Below are positions 14,142 to 14,350 of a stretch of 14,350 nucleotides of DNA, in pieces. Position 1 is the stretch's first letter, and each line of letters begins with the position of its first letter. Position numbers and translations under genes: made by a program. The notes under the pieces are model-generated. The model saw only the letters and a program-made list of their open reading frames with translations, searched no databases and was not told the origin of the DNA. The DNA comes from CAZGXQ01 sp964530195 (GTDB lineage: Bacteria; Patescibacteriota; Minisyncoccia; Minisyncoccales; GBS-2), in NCBI GenBank assembly GCA_964530195.1, contig CAZGXQ010000027.1, positions 1 through 14,350 of the forward strand, written 5' to 3'.

Positions 14142-14350
14142 ATGGAAAAGAAAATTGAAAAAGAAATAAAAAACTTAATGAAATTATTAAAAGAGAAGGG
14201 TCTCTTTTTGGCAACAATGGAATCTTGTACTGGAGGGGCTTTAATCAATGCAATAACAAATATTCCAGGAGCTTCAGAAATCACCAGGGGCGGAATTGTT
14301 GCTTATTCTACAGAACAAAAAATTTATTTTGGGGTGCCAAAGGAAAAAAT
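14142..14350 (+). CDS. pncC: Nicotinamide-nucleotide amidase (CinA C-terminal domain), N-terminal part
   Basis: Deamidates NMN to nicotinate mononucleotide. The 69 visible codons show the CinA-C/PncC signature: LFLATMESCTGGALINAITN with the probable catalytic Ser28, then IPGASEITRGGIVAYSTEQKIYFGVP. The protein begins directly with this domain, without the CinA molybdopterin-binding domain in front, so it is the stand-alone PncC form. It starts one base after the nadE stop with no Shine-Dalgarno site and is cut by the right edge. Earlier naming as competence-damage protein is possible, but its place after nadD-nadE favours a role in NAD recycling. Confidence 0.9.
   Translation, partial: MEKKIEKEIKNLMKLLKEKGLFLATMESCTGGALINAITNIPGASEITRGGIVAYSTEQKIYFGVPKEK

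Overview
The window is AT-rich, densely packed bacterial DNA: gene gaps are 0 to 10 bases, genes are short, and Shine-Dalgarno sites are almost absent. The gene set (a compact Mfd, a short FtsZ, small housekeeping proteins, anaerobic class III ribonucleotide reductase) and the order lepB-hisS-rpsU-yqeY-ftsA-ftsZ-nrdD suggest a reduced-genome anaerobe of the Candidate Phyla Radiation (Patescibacteria, Parcubacteria-like). This placement is inference. TGA works as a stop (ftsA ends in TGA inside an ATGA overlap with ftsZ), which argues against the UGA=Gly code of Gracilibacteria and Absconditabacteria.

Left half, minus strand (7893 down to 1): one probable seven-gene operon, lepB (signal peptidase I), hisS, rpsU (S21), yqeY, ftsA, ftsZ, nrdD. 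It links secretion, translation, cell division and dNTP supply. nrdD runs off the left edge and is interrupted in frame by two complete-looking LAGLIDADG inteins of 426 and 388 codons, only 46 extein codons apart. The first begins with Thr instead of Cys, Ser or Ala.

Middle, plus strand (7954-10627): pth, divergent from lepB, is followed by a 126-base palindromic element (8517-8642) and then a shortened mfd. The element folds into a near-continuous 27-bp stem enclosing two hairpins. One hairpin loop carries an 11-base perfect complement of the usual 16S rRNA 3' tail. The Mfd that follows lacks most of the UvrB-like N-terminal module and the C-terminal D7 domain.

Right part: ligA (NAD-dependent DNA ligase, minus) is convergent with mfd and divergent from nadD-nadE-pncC (plus, pncC cut by the right edge). 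The divergent genes share a 25-bp promoter region that predicts leaderless mRNAs both ways. Together these genes form a closed cycle on paper: LigA consumes NAD+ and releases NMN, PncC deamidates NMN to NaMN, NadD adenylates it to NaAD, and NadE amidates that back to NAD+.

The most notable points are the double intein with a Thr1 intein, the ribosome-tail-complementary structured element between pth and mfd, the minimal Mfd, the divergent FtsZ and the NAD/ligase locus. There is no gene-free stretch longer than 300 bases; the longest is 142 bases, between pth and mfd.
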